Of a DNA stretch of 64,000 bases, positions 26,361 to 34,937 are shown in pieces. The stretch comes from UBA830 sp038146925. Its GTDB lineage: Bacteria; Pseudomonadota; Alphaproteobacteria; MPNO01; UBA830. Within the stretch, counting starts at the first letter, position 1. The number at the start of each line of letters is the position of its first letter. A model generated the notes under the pieces. The model was not told the DNA's origin. It made no database searches and saw nothing but the letters and a program-made list of their open reading frames with translations. Location of the stretch: the NCBI GenBank assembly GCA_038146925.1, contig JAYQSP010000011.1, positions 930,001 to 994,000 on the forward strand. Reading direction: 5' to 3'. The position numbers and the translations under genes are program-made.

Positions 26361-26798
26361 ATGTCAGAAAAATTGCTGAAACTCGCGGCGGCGGATCAAG
26401 AGGATATCGTCGTTTTGTCGGCTTTGCTGCAGGACGCAGTCGTTCCGGTAAGCGAGATGGTCTACCTCGCCACCGAAAACCGCTTCGCCCTTGTCGCCCA
26501 CAGATTCCGCTGGGAAGACGCGGGCGACGACAAGGTGCCGGGCGCGATCTATGAGCGTATTCGCTGTGGCATATCGTTCGACAGGGTATCCGGCGTGCGC
26601 CGACGGCACCTGGATCAGTCCAGGCGCGGCGAAATGCTCGATTTACTGGCGCTTGAGGCGACGACGGAGTATGTAGACCTGCTTTTTGCCGGTGGCGCGA
26701 CGATCAGGCTGGAGATCGGTTCGATCTTGTGTCACGCGGAAGATTTCGGCGAAGCCTGGCCGACGCGGTGGCGCCCCGAGCACGAAGAGAGCGCCTGA
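26361..26798 (+). CDS. DUF2948 family protein
   Basis: This 145-residue protein matches the alphaproteobacterial DUF2948 family, which is normally located between murA and hisG as here. Features are LKLAAADQEDIVVLSALLQD near the start, LVAHRFRWED near residue 47 and the tail LEIGSILCHAEDFGEAWPTR. It starts 13 nt after murA. The function is unknown. The ATG at 26361 agrees with the family start; an upstream frame overlaps murA. Confidence 0.85.
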   Translation: MSEKLLKLAAADQEDIVVLSALLQDAVVPVSEMVYLATENRFALVAHRFRWEDAGDDKVPGAIYERIRCGISFDRVSGVRRRHLDQSRRGEMLDLLALEATTEYVDLLFAGGATIRLEIGSILCHAEDFGEAWPTRWRPEHEESA

Positions 26799-26834
26799 CG
26801 TTTCCGGTCACCGGCATCGCCGCAGGAGAATACG

Positions 26835-27500
26835 ATGACTGCCGCCAATGAAAATCTGCGCCTCGCCGTGCCGCGCGGGCGCATACTGGAAGAGTTGCTG
26901 CCGCTGATGGCGGAGGCCGGGATCGAACCCGAACCCGCCTTCCACGACAAGCACGAGCGCAAGCTGGAGTTTGCCTCGAACATTCCGAACCTGTCCATCC
27001 TGCGGGTCCGCTCATTCGATATCGCCACGTTCGTGGCTTTTGGCGCCGCGCAGATCGGCATTGCCGGCCGCGACGTGCTGATGGAGTTCGATTTTCCGGA
27101 AGTATATGCGCCGCTGGATCTGGGGATCGGGGCGTGTCGCATGGTCGTCGCCGAATCCAAGGAATTTCGCGAAAAGGACAACCCGAAACGCTGGAGCCAT
27201 GTCCGGGTTGCCACGAAGTATCCCGAAATCACCCGCCGGCACTTTGCTGCGCGCGGTGTACAGGCGGAATGCGTAAAGCTGAACGGCGCGATGGAAATCG
27301 CTCCTTCGCTCGGCCTGTGCCGGCGCATCGTCGACCTGGTATCCACCGGGTCCACGCTGAAGGCCAACGGGCTGGAAGAAGTCGAGGAAATCGCCAAGAT
27401 CACGTCGCGTCTCGTTGTCAACCGGGCGGCGATGAAAACCCGGCCAGAAGAAATTCATGGCTGGATCGACCGGTTCGAGGAAGCCCGGGATGCCGCTTAG
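26835..27500 (+). CDS. hisG: ATP phosphoribosyltransferase, catalytic subunit (short form)
   Basis: This 221-residue enzyme catalyses the first step of histidine synthesis from ATP and PRPP. Its length is that of the short form HisG(S), which lacks the C-terminal regulatory domain and needs a HisZ partner, not found in this window. Segments are LRLAVPRGRILEELLPLM, ASNIPNLSILRVRSFDI and the PRPP-binding IVDLVSTGSTLKANGL. An AGGAG site precedes the ATG. It overlaps hisD by 11 nt. Confidence 0.94.
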   Translation: MTAANENLRLAVPRGRILEELLPLMAEAGIEPEPAFHDKHERKLEFASNIPNLSILRVRSFDIATFVAFGAAQIGIAGRDVLMEFDFPEVYAPLDLGIGACRMVVAESKEFREKDNPKRWSHVRVATKYPEITRRHFAARGVQAECVKLNGAMEIAPSLGLCRRIVDLVSTGSTLKANGLEEVEEIAKITSRLVVNRAAMKTRPEEIHGWIDRFEEARDAA

Positions 27501-28782
27501 GCTCTCCCTCAAAGCGCCGGGTTTCAGCGAGGATTTCGACGCCTTTATCGAGCGCCGGCGTGACGTCGCCGAGGATGTGTCCGGGATCGTTTCCGATATC
27601 ATTGCCGACGTCCGCACTCGGGGCGATGCGGCAGTCATCGACTATACGTCGCGGTTCGACCGGCTGGATGTCTCCGGCGGCCTGAGGCTTGATTCTGCGC
27701 TGATAGAGGCCGCTCGGGACGCCTGTCCGCAGGACCAGATCGAAGCGCTTGAAATCGCGGCGACCCGCATTCGGGCCTTTCATGAACGCCAGAAACCCGA
27801 CGGTTTTTCCTTCACCGATGCCGACGGGGTGCGTCTTGGCGCGCGGTGGACGCCGGTTTCCGCCGCCGGAATTTACGTACCCGGCGGCACGGCCGCGTAT
27901 CCAAGCTCGGTGCTGATGAACGCGATCCCGGCAATGGTGGCAGGGGTGCCCCGGGTCGTCATGGCGGTGCCGACGCCTGACGGCGATACCAACCCGCTGG
28001 TTCTGGCGGCGGCTCACCTCGCCGGCGTCGAGGAGGTTTACCGTATCGGCGGGGCACAGGCCGTCGCGGCGCTGGCATTCGGTACGGAAACGATAGATCC
28101 GGTGGACAAGATCACCGGCCCGGGCAACGCGTTCGTGGCCGAGGCGAAGCGCCAGGTCTTCGGGACGGTGGGTATCGACATGATTGCCGGACCATCGGAG
28201 ATTCTGATTGTTGCCGATGCGGAAAACGACCCGGCGTGGATCGCCGCCGACCTGCTGTCGCAGGCCGAACACGATACGTCGTCGCAGTCGGTCCTGATCA
28301 CCGATAGCGGCGCGCTGGCGGATGCGGTCGCCGATGAGATCGAAAGCCTTCTCGGCGCCCTTCCGCGCCGCGATATCGCGCGGCAAAGCTGGGAGGATCA
28401 CGGCGCGATAATTCTGGTCGACGACCTGGAACGCGCCGCCCGACTTGTCGATCGTATCGCACCGGAGCATCTGGAGCTTGCGGTGGAAAATCCCGACGCG
28501 CTCGCCGCGAACATTACCCATGCCGGCGCGATTTTCCTCGGCCGGCATACGCCTGAAGCCATCGGCGACTATGTGGCAGGTCCCAATCACGTCCTGCCCA
28601 CGGCGCAGAGCGCGCGCTTTTCGTCCGGCCTGGGCGTGATCGATTTCATGAAACGGACTACGATGGTGTCCTGCGACGCGGAGGCGCTGTCGCGGATAGG
28701 TCATGCCGCGGTGACGCTGGCGAAGGCCGAGGGTCTGGACGCCCACGCTCGCTCGGTATCGGTCCGGCTCAACAAACGCTGA
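27490..28782 (+). CDS. hisD: Histidinol dehydrogenase
   Basis: This 430-residue zinc enzyme carries out the last two oxidations of histidine biosynthesis with NAD+. Landmarks are VPGGTAAYPSSVLMNAIPA, ITGPGNAFVAEAKRQVFG, IDMIAGPSEILIVAD and LSQAEHDTSSQSVLIT with the zinc-binding Gln and His. The ATG at 27490 overlaps the end of hisG, so the two are translationally coupled; an alternative upstream ATG at 27457 lies deeper in hisG. Confidence 0.96.
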   Translation: MPLRLSLKAPGFSEDFDAFIERRRDVAEDVSGIVSDIIADVRTRGDAAVIDYTSRFDRLDVSGGLRLDSALIEAARDACPQDQIEALEIAATRIRAFHERQKPDGFSFTDADGVRLGARWTPVSAAGIYVPGGTAAYPSSVLMNAIPAMVAGVPRVVMAVPTPDGDTNPLVLAAAHLAGVEEVYRIGGAQAVAALAFGTETIDPVDKITGPGNAFVAEAKRQVFGTVGIDMIAGPSEILIVADAENDPAWIAADLLSQAEHDTSSQSVLITDSGALADAVADEIESLLGALPRRDIARQSWEDHGAIILVDDLERAARLVDRIAPEHLELAVENPDALAANITHAGAIFLGRHTPEAIGDYVAGPNHVLPTAQSARFSSGLGVIDFMKRTTMVSCDAEALSRIGHAAVTLAKAEGLDAHARSVSVRLNKR

Positions 28783-28799
28783 CGGCGGAGCAGGCAGCG

Positions 28800-29276
28800 A
28801 TGTCGGAGGAGCGCAACAAGCTGTTCGACGTCCGGCTGGACGATCACAATTTCGTCGCCCGAAACCCCGAGGTCGAACACGAGCGCCGGATCGCCATCTA
28901 CGACCTGCTGGAAGACAACCGGTTCGAAGTACTCGGCTGCGATCTGGGGCCTTATGCGCTGTGTCTGAAACGCCAGGAAACCCGGTTGATATTCGAAATC
29001 GCGGGGGATGACGGTTCCCATGTCGCCGATATTCCGCTGTCGCTCTCTGCGTTCCGCAAGATCATTCGCGACTATTTCACGGTATGCGAAAGCTATTACG
29101 ACGCGATCAAATCCGCATCCCCGTCCAAGATCGAGGCGATAGACATGGGGCGGCGGGGGCTGCATGACGAAGGCGCCGATTTGTTGCGCGATAAACTGTC
29201 GGAACAGGTCGATGTCGATGACAGCACGGCGCGGCGCCTGTTCACGCTGATTTGCGTTCTGCACGTGCGGGGATGA
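28800..29276 (+). CDS. UPF0262 family protein
   Basis: This 158-residue protein matches the alphaproteobacterial UPF0262 family, regularly encoded after hisD. Typical segments are HERRIAIYDLLEDNRF, FEIAGDDGSHVADIPLSLSA and IDMGRRGLHDEGADLL. The function is unknown. Its stop overlaps the start of the phosphatase gene (ATGA), indicating coupling. Confidence 0.88.
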   Translation: MSEERNKLFDVRLDDHNFVARNPEVEHERRIAIYDLLEDNRFEVLGCDLGPYALCLKRQETRLIFEIAGDDGSHVADIPLSLSAFRKIIRDYFTVCESYYDAIKSASPSKIEAIDMGRRGLHDEGADLLRDKLSEQVDVDDSTARRLFTLICVLHVRG

Positions 29277-29716
29277 CGGATATGCCCGGCCGCCCGTCCA
29301 GCATCCTGTTCGTGTGCAGCGAAAACGCGCTGCGTTCGCCCATGGCCGAGGCATTGACCAAGTACCGGTACGGTACGGAGATTTTCGTGGATTCCGTCGG
29401 CGTGCGGGACGGAGATCTGGATCCCATGGCAATTGCAGTGATGAACGAGATCGGGATCGACATGTCGCGCCATAAATCCAAGCGCCTGGAGGACCTGATG
29501 GACACGTCCTTCGAGGTCATCGTCACCCTGTCTCCGGAAGCGCAGCACAAAGCGATCGAGCTGACCAGGGTCACGGCCTCAGAGGTCGAATACTGGCCGA
29601 CCCCGGACCCCTCCGTCGCGGAGGGGCACCGGGATGCGCGTCTTGCGGCGTATCGCGATCTTCGGGATTATCTCATCCGGAGGATTGGCGAACGGTTCGG
29701 CGAGGCGGACGCATAA
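29273..29716 (+). CDS. Low-molecular-weight protein tyrosine phosphatase / arsenate reductase-like
   Basis: This 147-residue protein has the N-terminal phosphate loop ILFVCSENALRSPMAEAL (Cys-x5-Arg, catalytic Cys15) and the general-acid region YWPTPDPS with Asp near residue 115, so it is a low-Mr phosphatase-fold enzyme. The start ATG at 29273 overlaps the previous stop in ATGA; a second ATG at 29282 would remove three residues. Arsenate reductase activity would need extra cysteines that are not evident, so phosphotyrosine phosphatase is preferred. Confidence 0.88.
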   Translation: MTDMPGRPSSILFVCSENALRSPMAEALTKYRYGTEIFVDSVGVRDGDLDPMAIAVMNEIGIDMSRHKSKRLEDLMDTSFEVIVTLSPEAQHKAIELTRVTASEVEYWPTPDPSVAEGHRDARLAAYRDLRDYLIRRIGERFGEADA

Positions 29717-29730
29717 CGTCCGTGCGGTTG

Positions 29731-29886
29731 TTATTTCGTTGCGTCTTCGATCGCCCGTTTGGTGCCTTTCACGGCGTCGTCCGCGGCTTCGCCCGCTTTT
29801 TCGAGCGGCCCCTGTTCTTCGCAGCCGGTCAGAACCAGCGCAGGCGCAATCGCAAGGGCCATGGCGAAAAGGGCATTTCTCAGCAT
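29731..29886 (-). CDS. Small entericidin-like lipoprotein
   Basis: This 51-residue protein has a signal peptide ending in the lipobox LTGC (MLRNALFAMALAIAPALVLT then Cys21), followed by a short charged tail EEQGPLEKAGEAADDAVKGT. It resembles entericidin-type lipoproteins attached to the cell envelope. It lies convergent to the phosphatase gene (14 nt apart) and upstream of infA on the opposite strand. Role unknown. Confidence 0.75.
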   Translation of the reverse strand: MLRNALFAMALAIAPALVLTGCEEQGPLEKAGEAADDAVKGTKRAIEDATK

Positions 29887-30077
29887 TGGGTATTTAATGT
29901 CGTTCTATCCATCCGGTTTATGAAAGTAGGAAATGCGCCGCGTGCACGTAAACTAGCTTCGAATGTCGTGGACGGCCATCCTTTATGCCTCTGCGGAGCT
30001 CCTTTCGCTAAAACCCTTGACCTTATGGTCCCGAGACCGCACTTTCCGGCGAAATCAGGATTGAGCCGGGAGATATG

Positions 30078-30296
30078 ATGGCCAAGGAAGATCTTATCGA
30101 GTTTTCGGGAACAGTTCTCGAACTGCTGCCAAACGCGATGTTCAGGGTTAAGCTGGACAACGACCATGAAGTGCTCGCCCACACGTCCGGCAAGATGCGC
30201 AAAAACCGCATCCGTGTGCTGGCCGGCGACCGCGTCAATGTTGAAATGACGCCCTACGACCTGACCAAGGGTCGTATCACCTTCCGCTTCAAATAG
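30078..30296 (+). CDS. infA: Translation initiation factor IF-1
   Basis: This 72-residue S1/OB-fold protein binds the ribosomal A site during initiation. The sequence MAKEDLIEFSGTVLELLPNA and HTSGKMRKNRIRVLAGDRVN is almost invariant in bacteria. Two adjacent ATG codons exist (30075 and 30078); the second gives the canonical N terminus. GGGAG precedes it. maf follows after 5 nt. Confidence 0.97.
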   Translation: MAKEDLIEFSGTVLELLPNAMFRVKLDNDHEVLAHTSGKMRKNRIRVLAGDRVNVEMTPYDLTKGRITFRFK

Positions 30297-30301
30297 AGCC
30301 A

Positions 30302-30898
30302 ATGGTCCGGACGACCGGGCCGCACCGGCTTATACTCGCGTCGGCGTCGCCCAGGCGCCGCGACCTGCTGGCCCAGATCGGGCTGGAACCCGATGACATC
30401 ATCCCCGCCGAAATCGACGAGGCGCCGATGCAGGGCGAACAGCCCGGCCCGCTGTCGAAACGGCTTTCCCGTGCAAAGGGAGAGGCCGTTGCGGCGAACA
30501 ACCGGGACGCCTGGATCCTTTCCGCCGACACGGTGGTCGGTCTGGGACGGCGCATTCTCGGCAAACCGGAAGACGAGAGCGAGGCGCGACGGTTTCTCGG
30601 CCTGCTGTCGGGACGGCGACACAGGGTGTATGGCGGAATTACGGTGGTTGCGCCGGGGAAGTCCTCCGTGACGCGCCTTGTCACCACGGCCGTGACGTTC
30701 AAGCGCCTGGAGAACGCCGAAATCGACCGCTACATCTCCTCCGGCGAGTGGCGGGGGAAAGCGGGAGGATATGCCATCCAGGGAGCCGCAGGGGTATTCG
30801 TGCGATCTCTCAACGGGTCGTATTTCAACGTGGTTGGATTGCCGCTTTACGAAACACAGTCGCTTTTGCAAGGATCGGGCTTTGTCGTGCCGAGATAG
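30302..30898 (+). CDS. maf: Maf-like nucleoside triphosphate pyrophosphatase
   Basis: This 198-residue protein hydrolyses non-canonical or excess nucleoside triphosphates to monophosphates. Maf motifs are LILASASPRRRDLL at the N terminus, SADTVVGLGRRILGKP near residue 75, SGRRHRVYGGI, and GKAGGYAIQGAAGVFV near 160. The position between infA and RNase G is conserved in alphaproteobacteria. Confidence 0.93.
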   Translation: MVRTTGPHRLILASASPRRRDLLAQIGLEPDDIIPAEIDEAPMQGEQPGPLSKRLSRAKGEAVAANNRDAWILSADTVVGLGRRILGKPEDESEARRFLGLLSGRRHRVYGGITVVAPGKSSVTRLVTTAVTFKRLENAEIDRYISSGEWRGKAGGYAIQGAAGVFVRSLNGSYFNVVGLPLYETQSLLQGSGFVVPR

Positions 30899-30919
30899 AA
30901 ACCGCAGGATGCGTTCGTT

Positions 30920-32350
30920 ATGAGCCAGGAACTTTTCATCAATGTTACCGACGCCGAGATCCGGGCCGCGCTGATGGAAGAAACGGTACTGATTGACCTG
31001 ATTGTCGAGCGCCGGGAACGGGCCAGCGTCGTGGGCAACATCTACCTCGGCAGGGTAGAGCGCGTGATGAGCGGCATGGAAGCCGCCTTCGTCGATATCG
31101 GCCTGTCGCGGTCGGGTTTCCTGGGGCTCGACGGGGGCAAACGCCGCAACGGCGAAGCGGATATCCCGGTTCACGAGGGCGAGGCTGTGGTCGTACAGAT
31201 CACCAAGGATGCGATCGCCGGCAAGGGCGTACAGCTGTCGCGGCGGTTGACTTTGCCGGGCCGCTATCTGGTCTATGCGCCGTTGCAGGACCGGGTCATG
31301 GTCTCCCGCCAGATCGAGGACGAGAAGGAACGCGATCGGCTGACCGCCCTGATGGCGGATCTCGCCGACGACGGGGAAGGGTTCATCGTGCGCACAGCCT
31401 CCGTCGGCGCGACCGCAGAGGAACTGGAAGCCGACCGAGATCAGTTGCGGGACACCTGGGCGGCAATCGAAGACGCCCGGGCGGTCATGAAGGCCCCGTC
31501 CTGCCTGCACGCCGATATCGATCCGGTGCTGCGGGTGCTGCGGGACTATGCGCTGGACGACATCGATGCCGTATATGTGGATGACGCCGCCGCCGCTGAT
31601 TCGGCCCGAAAATTCTGCGAAAAGGTCATGCCGGGCATGGCCGAACGGGTGACGCTGCACAGCGGCCCGCAGCTGATGTTCGAACAGTACGGGATAGAGG
31701 AAGAGATCGAACGCGCCTGTTCGCGGCGCATCGACATGATGTTCGGCGGCAGTCTGGTGATCGAATCTACAGAGGCCCTGACATCGATCGACGTCAATTC
31801 GGGCCGGTTTGAGGGCGCGTCCGATCTCGAACAGATGGCCTACCGGACGAACTGCGAAGCTGCCGTGGAAGCCGCCCGCCAGATCCGGTTGCGGAACATC
31901 TCAGGCCTGATCGTCGTCGATTTCATTCACATGGAAAATGACGGTAACTGGGACGAGATACTGAGACTGATGGAAGGGGTGACCGGCAGGGACCGGAACC
32001 CCACGAGAATCCTGGGCGTCACCGAGGCGGGGCTGGTTGAGGTGACCCGCCGTCGCCGCCGCGCGCCGTTGCTGCACACAATGACCGAAATCTGCGCCGC
32101 CTGCGGCGGACTGGGGCGCGTAAAGTCGGTCGATGCGGTGTCTATCGAAATTCTGCGGGCGCTGCAGCGGGAATCGCGCGTTTCGCCGCCTGGCGACATT
32201 GTGCTCTATGCGGCGGAAGATGTTGTCGATTCACTCGAGAACGGGTTTGGTGTGCTGGTCGACGGAATCGAAGACGATACCGGTCGGACGATCATTTTAC
32301 GATCCGACGACGAATACGGTCGTGAAAACTACGATATCGTTGTGGAGTGA
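30920..32350 (+). CDS. rng: Ribonuclease E/G family endoribonuclease (RNase G type)
   Basis: This 476-residue enzyme is the RNase G-sized member of the RNase E/G family and would process rRNA and mRNA 5' ends. It has an N-terminal S1-like domain with NIYLGRVERVMSGMEAAFVD, the catalytic Asp regions SIDVNSGRFEG and GLIVVDFIHM (Mg2+ ligands), and the zinc-link CAACGG near residue 393. There is no long RNase E C-terminal scaffold. It is followed 3 nt later by yacG. Confidence 0.92.
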   Translation: MSQELFINVTDAEIRAALMEETVLIDLIVERRERASVVGNIYLGRVERVMSGMEAAFVDIGLSRSGFLGLDGGKRRNGEADIPVHEGEAVVVQITKDAIAGKGVQLSRRLTLPGRYLVYAPLQDRVMVSRQIEDEKERDRLTALMADLADDGEGFIVRTASVGATAEELEADRDQLRDTWAAIEDARAVMKAPSCLHADIDPVLRVLRDYALDDIDAVYVDDAAAADSARKFCEKVMPGMAERVTLHSGPQLMFEQYGIEEEIERACSRRIDMMFGGSLVIESTEALTSIDVNSGRFEGASDLEQMAYRTNCEAAVEAARQIRLRNISGLIVVDFIHMENDGNWDEILRLMEGVTGRDRNPTRILGVTEAGLVEVTRRRRRAPLLHTMTEICAACGGLGRVKSVDAVSIEILRALQRESRVSPPGDIVLYAAEDVVDSLENGFGVLVDGIEDDTGRTIILRSDDEYGRENYDIVVE

Positions 32351-32353
32351 ACG

Positions 32354-32554
32354 ATGGCGAGCGTTGCGAAATCACAGTGTCCGGTCTGCAATGCGGAACG
32401 GGTCGAAAAATTTCGGCCCTTCTGTTCGAAGCGCTGCGCGGACCTGGATCTCGGCCGATGGTTTACCGGCTCCTACGCGATCCCGACCGAGGAAATACCC
32501 GACGAATTCGATATCGGCATTTCTGACCGGGACCGCGACGAGGAATCCTTTTAG
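32354..32554 (+). CDS. yacG: DNA gyrase inhibitor YacG (zinc-binding protein)
   Basis: This 66-residue protein contains the four zinc-binding cysteines as CPVC near residue 10 and FCSKRCADLDLGRW near 27. YacG binds GyrB and inhibits DNA gyrase. Only 3 nt separate it from the RNase G gene, so the two are co-transcribed, an arrangement common in alphaproteobacteria. The acidic C-terminal tail fits the family. Confidence 0.93.
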   Translation: MASVAKSQCPVCNAERVEKFRPFCSKRCADLDLGRWFTGSYAIPTEEIPDEFDIGISDRDRDEESF

Positions 32555-32558
32555 GCGC

Positions 32559-32906
32559 CTAGTCCTGAACCGCCTGTACCATGATTTCGACCAGCGTGTC
32601 CGGCGTCAGCGTGACGCCTACGCAGGCACGGGCCGGCGGATTATGCGAACCCATCCATTCCATCCAGGCTTCGTTCATAGCATCTTTCTGATCCATGTCC
32701 GAGATATACACGACGGCGCTCATTATCTTCGTTTTGTCCGACCCGGCTGATGCCAGAATGCCATCGATCTTCGCCAGAACCTGCGCGGTCTGTTCTTTCA
32801 TGCCGAGCGAATTGTCGTCCGGCACGATGCCCGACATGCAGATATAGCCGTTATGGATGACGGCGCGGCTGTTCCACTTGCCGGGTTCGATGTGTTCGAT
32901 GGTCAT
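32559..32906 (-). CDS. RidA family protein (reactive imine/enamine deaminase-like)
   Basis: This 115-residue protein belongs to the YjgF/YER057c/RidA family. RidA itself hydrolyses reactive enamines formed from amino acids. Segments are HNGYICMSGIVPDDN, QTAQVLAKIDGILASAG and PPARACVGVTLTPDTLVEIM, where the conserved Arg binds the substrate carboxylate. Other subgroups have different substrates, so true RidA activity is not certain. It is convergent to yacG. Confidence 0.88.
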   Translation of the reverse strand: MTIEHIEPGKWNSRAVIHNGYICMSGIVPDDNSLGMKEQTAQVLAKIDGILASAGSDKTKIMSAVVYISDMDQKDAMNEAWMEWMGSHNPPARACVGVTLTPDTLVEIMVQAVQD

Positions 32907-33019
32907 GGCAGGTTCTCCCTTGATTTGGCATTCGACATCGAAAGGATACCTCGTCAGGTGTCCGCTGGACAGCGGCAGCGTTATTGCCTATAAGCTGCCT
33001 TCGCTGAATTTCTCGGCGC

Positions 33020-33095
33020 GCCCAGGTAGCTCAGTTGGTAGAGCATCGCACTGAAAATGCGGGTGTCGGTGGTTCGAATCCGCCCCTGGGCACCA
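33020..33095 (+). tRNA. tRNA-Phe (anticodon GAA)
   Basis: The 76-nt sequence starts GCCCAGGUAGCUCAGUUGGU and folds as a full cloverleaf. The acceptor stem GCCCAGG pairs with CCTGGGC. The anticodon loop CTGAAAA gives anticodon GAA (Phe). The T arm has GTTCGAATC, and the CCA end is encoded. Confidence 0.97.
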
Positions 33096-33153
33096 CTTTT
33101 TCCCACCGTTTTATCGAACGTGTCTGAAATCGGCCTCGCGGAACGCGGTCGAA

Positions 33154-33996
33154 TTAGGGACCGGCCGGTCTCTCGGTTCCGCCGACGAACATCCGATATC
33201 CTTTTCGCTCATGGGGCCAATAGTCCCAGATGGCGTAATGCTGCACGGCGCGGTTGTCCCAGCAGGCGACGGTATGATCAGTCCAGTTGAAACGCATCGT
33301 CCAGTTGGGGCGCTGCTGATGCTGATACAGAAATTCCAGAATATGACGGCTTTCGTCTTCCGGGATATCGTTTATATGTCGCGTGAAATACGGATTGACG
33401 TACAGGATCTCGCGGCCGTTTTCCGGGTGCTTCGTGACGACGGGATGCTCCGCGACAAGGTGCGTTTCCTTGTTCACTTTGGTCACCGATGCATCGAATG
33501 CCGCGTCTGCCGTATGGGTTGCGGTTTTTCCTTTCAGGTAATCCTTCATCCCCGGGCTGAGTTCGTCGTAGGCCTTGGCCGCCGAGAGAAACATGGTATC
33601 GCCCCCGCCATCCGGCGGAATGATCTCCTGATACAGAACGCTGTATTTGGGTGGGATTTCAGCGCAGCTCTGATCGGTGTGCCATGCTTCTCCCGAAATT
33701 CGCGGGGAATTTTTATCGAAATGCTGTTTCCGTAGCGCCGGATAGCCGTCCACGGGTTTTGAAGCCGTGCTTTTACCGCCGACATGAACGTGCGGTTCGC
33801 CAAAATACCTGACAAACCGGTCCTGGTCCTCCGGGGTCATTTTCTGGTCCCGGAAAAACACGACCCCGAATTCGTTCAACGCCGAATGGATTTCCTGAAC
33901 TTCGGTATCGCCAAGCGGGCCGGTTAAATCTACCCCTCCGATTTCTGCGCCTATGTGCGGAGAACATTTGTCGACGGTTATCGTGTTGCTGGGCAT
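33154..33996 (-). CDS. TauD/TfdA-family Fe(II)/2-oxoglutarate dioxygenase
   Basis: This 280-residue oxygenase has the N-terminal IGAEIGGVDLTGPLGD typical of TauD/TfdA, iron ligands His106 and Asp108 in EAWHTDQSC, and a distal His in NRAVQHYAIWDY near residue 255. The 2-oxoglutarate-binding Arg follows in YRMFVGG. It would hydroxylate a sulfonate, aryloxy acid or similar compound; substrate not assignable. It lies alone after the tRNA-Phe gene on the opposite strand. Confidence 0.86.
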   Translation of the reverse strand: MPSNTITVDKCSPHIGAEIGGVDLTGPLGDTEVQEIHSALNEFGVVFFRDQKMTPEDQDRFVRYFGEPHVHVGGKSTASKPVDGYPALRKQHFDKNSPRISGEAWHTDQSCAEIPPKYSVLYQEIIPPDGGGDTMFLSAAKAYDELSPGMKDYLKGKTATHTADAAFDASVTKVNKETHLVAEHPVVTKHPENGREILYVNPYFTRHINDIPEDESRHILEFLYQHQQRPNWTMRFNWTDHTVACWDNRAVQHYAIWDYWPHERKGYRMFVGGTERPAGP

Positions 33997-34135
33997 AGCG
34001 ATGTTTCTCCCGGTGAGTGGAGATAATAAAGCATGCGCGAAGCTCCGGGTATAGCGGTGCAGCCGGGAGCGAGGGCGGGGGCGGGCTCTTCCGACACGTT
34101 CCTGTCGTCGCCGGCTGATGCGTGTCAGGGAGAGA

Positions 34136-34831
34136 TCAGGATCGTCCTGTTTCTTGCCGGTCGTCTGCCGGCCAGGGTTCCGGGGACGTCATGGACCGTT
34201 TGTTGAGGCACAGCAGCAACCGGGTGTGTCCGGTGCCCGCGATCGGGGGGGATCGGTGCACGACGCCGCTGCCGGGCCCGGCGCAGCTTCCCTTGAAAAT
34301 CGCGACATCGTTGGATTGGAACTGTTCGAGAGGTCCGTCATAGTTTTTTTGGTTCTGCAATGCCTGCGTTTCGTTGTCCCGATGAACCCACTCAGTCGCA
34401 AGCCCTCGATACGTCGTTAGCAACCGCGCCTCCACACAGTCGCGATGGAATTTCCAGCATGCATCGTGATCTACCCGCTCCAGTCGAATATCAACGAGGT
34501 CGGAGCCGGTGATGCCGGCAAAAGCCGAAACCAGGTCTTCAATGTCGCTGACGAGTAATTCGCGCATGTCGCCCGATGGCATACCGCAGTTGTCCATATG
34601 GGGGACAATTGCCCGCCTGACATCGCGCGGATCAACCAGAATCCGAAAGTTGGGGAGGACGGCGGCATCCAGTTGATTGAGCCAGGTTTGCAAACAAAAA
34701 GGTAGCGTGCGCTCCCAGATAGCCAGTTCGGTATCAGGTTTTCCGATCACGGCGAGGCCCTCTTTGCTGGTGCAGAAAACGATGTCCGTATCGCGCGGGT
34801 CGGGGAGGCGGTGTTTCAGGGCTTGTGTCAT
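34136..34831 (-). CDS. DUF1826 domain protein, probably zinc-regulated
   Basis: This 231-residue protein resembles DUF1826 proteins, which comparative genomics has linked to Zur (zinc-starvation) regulons. Segments are LQTWLNQLDAAVLPNFRILV, RLERVDHDACWKFHRDCVEA with clustered His/Cys, TYRGLATEWVH and HRSPPIAGTGHTRLLL. It is cytosolic. It faces the MerC-domain gene, with two Zur-box-like sites in the 106-nt gap between their start codons. The biochemical role is unknown. Confidence 0.72.
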   Translation of the reverse strand: MTQALKHRLPDPRDTDIVFCTSKEGLAVIGKPDTELAIWERTLPFCLQTWLNQLDAAVLPNFRILVDPRDVRRAIVPHMDNCGMPSGDMRELLVSDIEDLVSAFAGITGSDLVDIRLERVDHDACWKFHRDCVEARLLTTYRGLATEWVHRDNETQALQNQKNYDGPLEQFQSNDVAIFKGSCAGPGSGVVHRSPPIAGTGHTRLLLCLNKRSMTSPEPWPADDRQETGRS

Positions 34832-34878
34832 CGAATGGGCTATTGATGTTCGTTTGCATCTAATCCATAAGTACGCCA

Positions 34879-34923
34879 GAAACGTTATAACATAACAATC
34901 CGAAAATGTTATAGAATAACAAG
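34879..34923. promoter_or_regulatory. Two Zur-box-like operators between DUF1826 and MerC genes
   Basis: The sequence AACGTTATAACATAACAAT (34881-34899) contains the near-palindrome GTTATAACATAAC, and AATGTTATAGAATAACAAG (34905-34923) repeats the pattern. Both resemble the proteobacterial Zur operator built on TGTTATA and TATAACA half sites. One site lies about 50 nt before the DUF1826 start and the other 14 nt before the MerC start, fitting one operator per divergent promoter. Confidence 0.72.
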
Positions 34924-34937
34924 ATGGCTAAATCCCC

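Noticed and set aside
27418..28746. 442-codon open frame antisense to hisD
   Set aside because: hisD is certain and the antisense frame only reflects high-GC codon usage.
30254..31660. 468-codon open frame antisense to maf and RNase G
   Set aside because: Both sense genes are unambiguous; the antisense frame has no family similarity.
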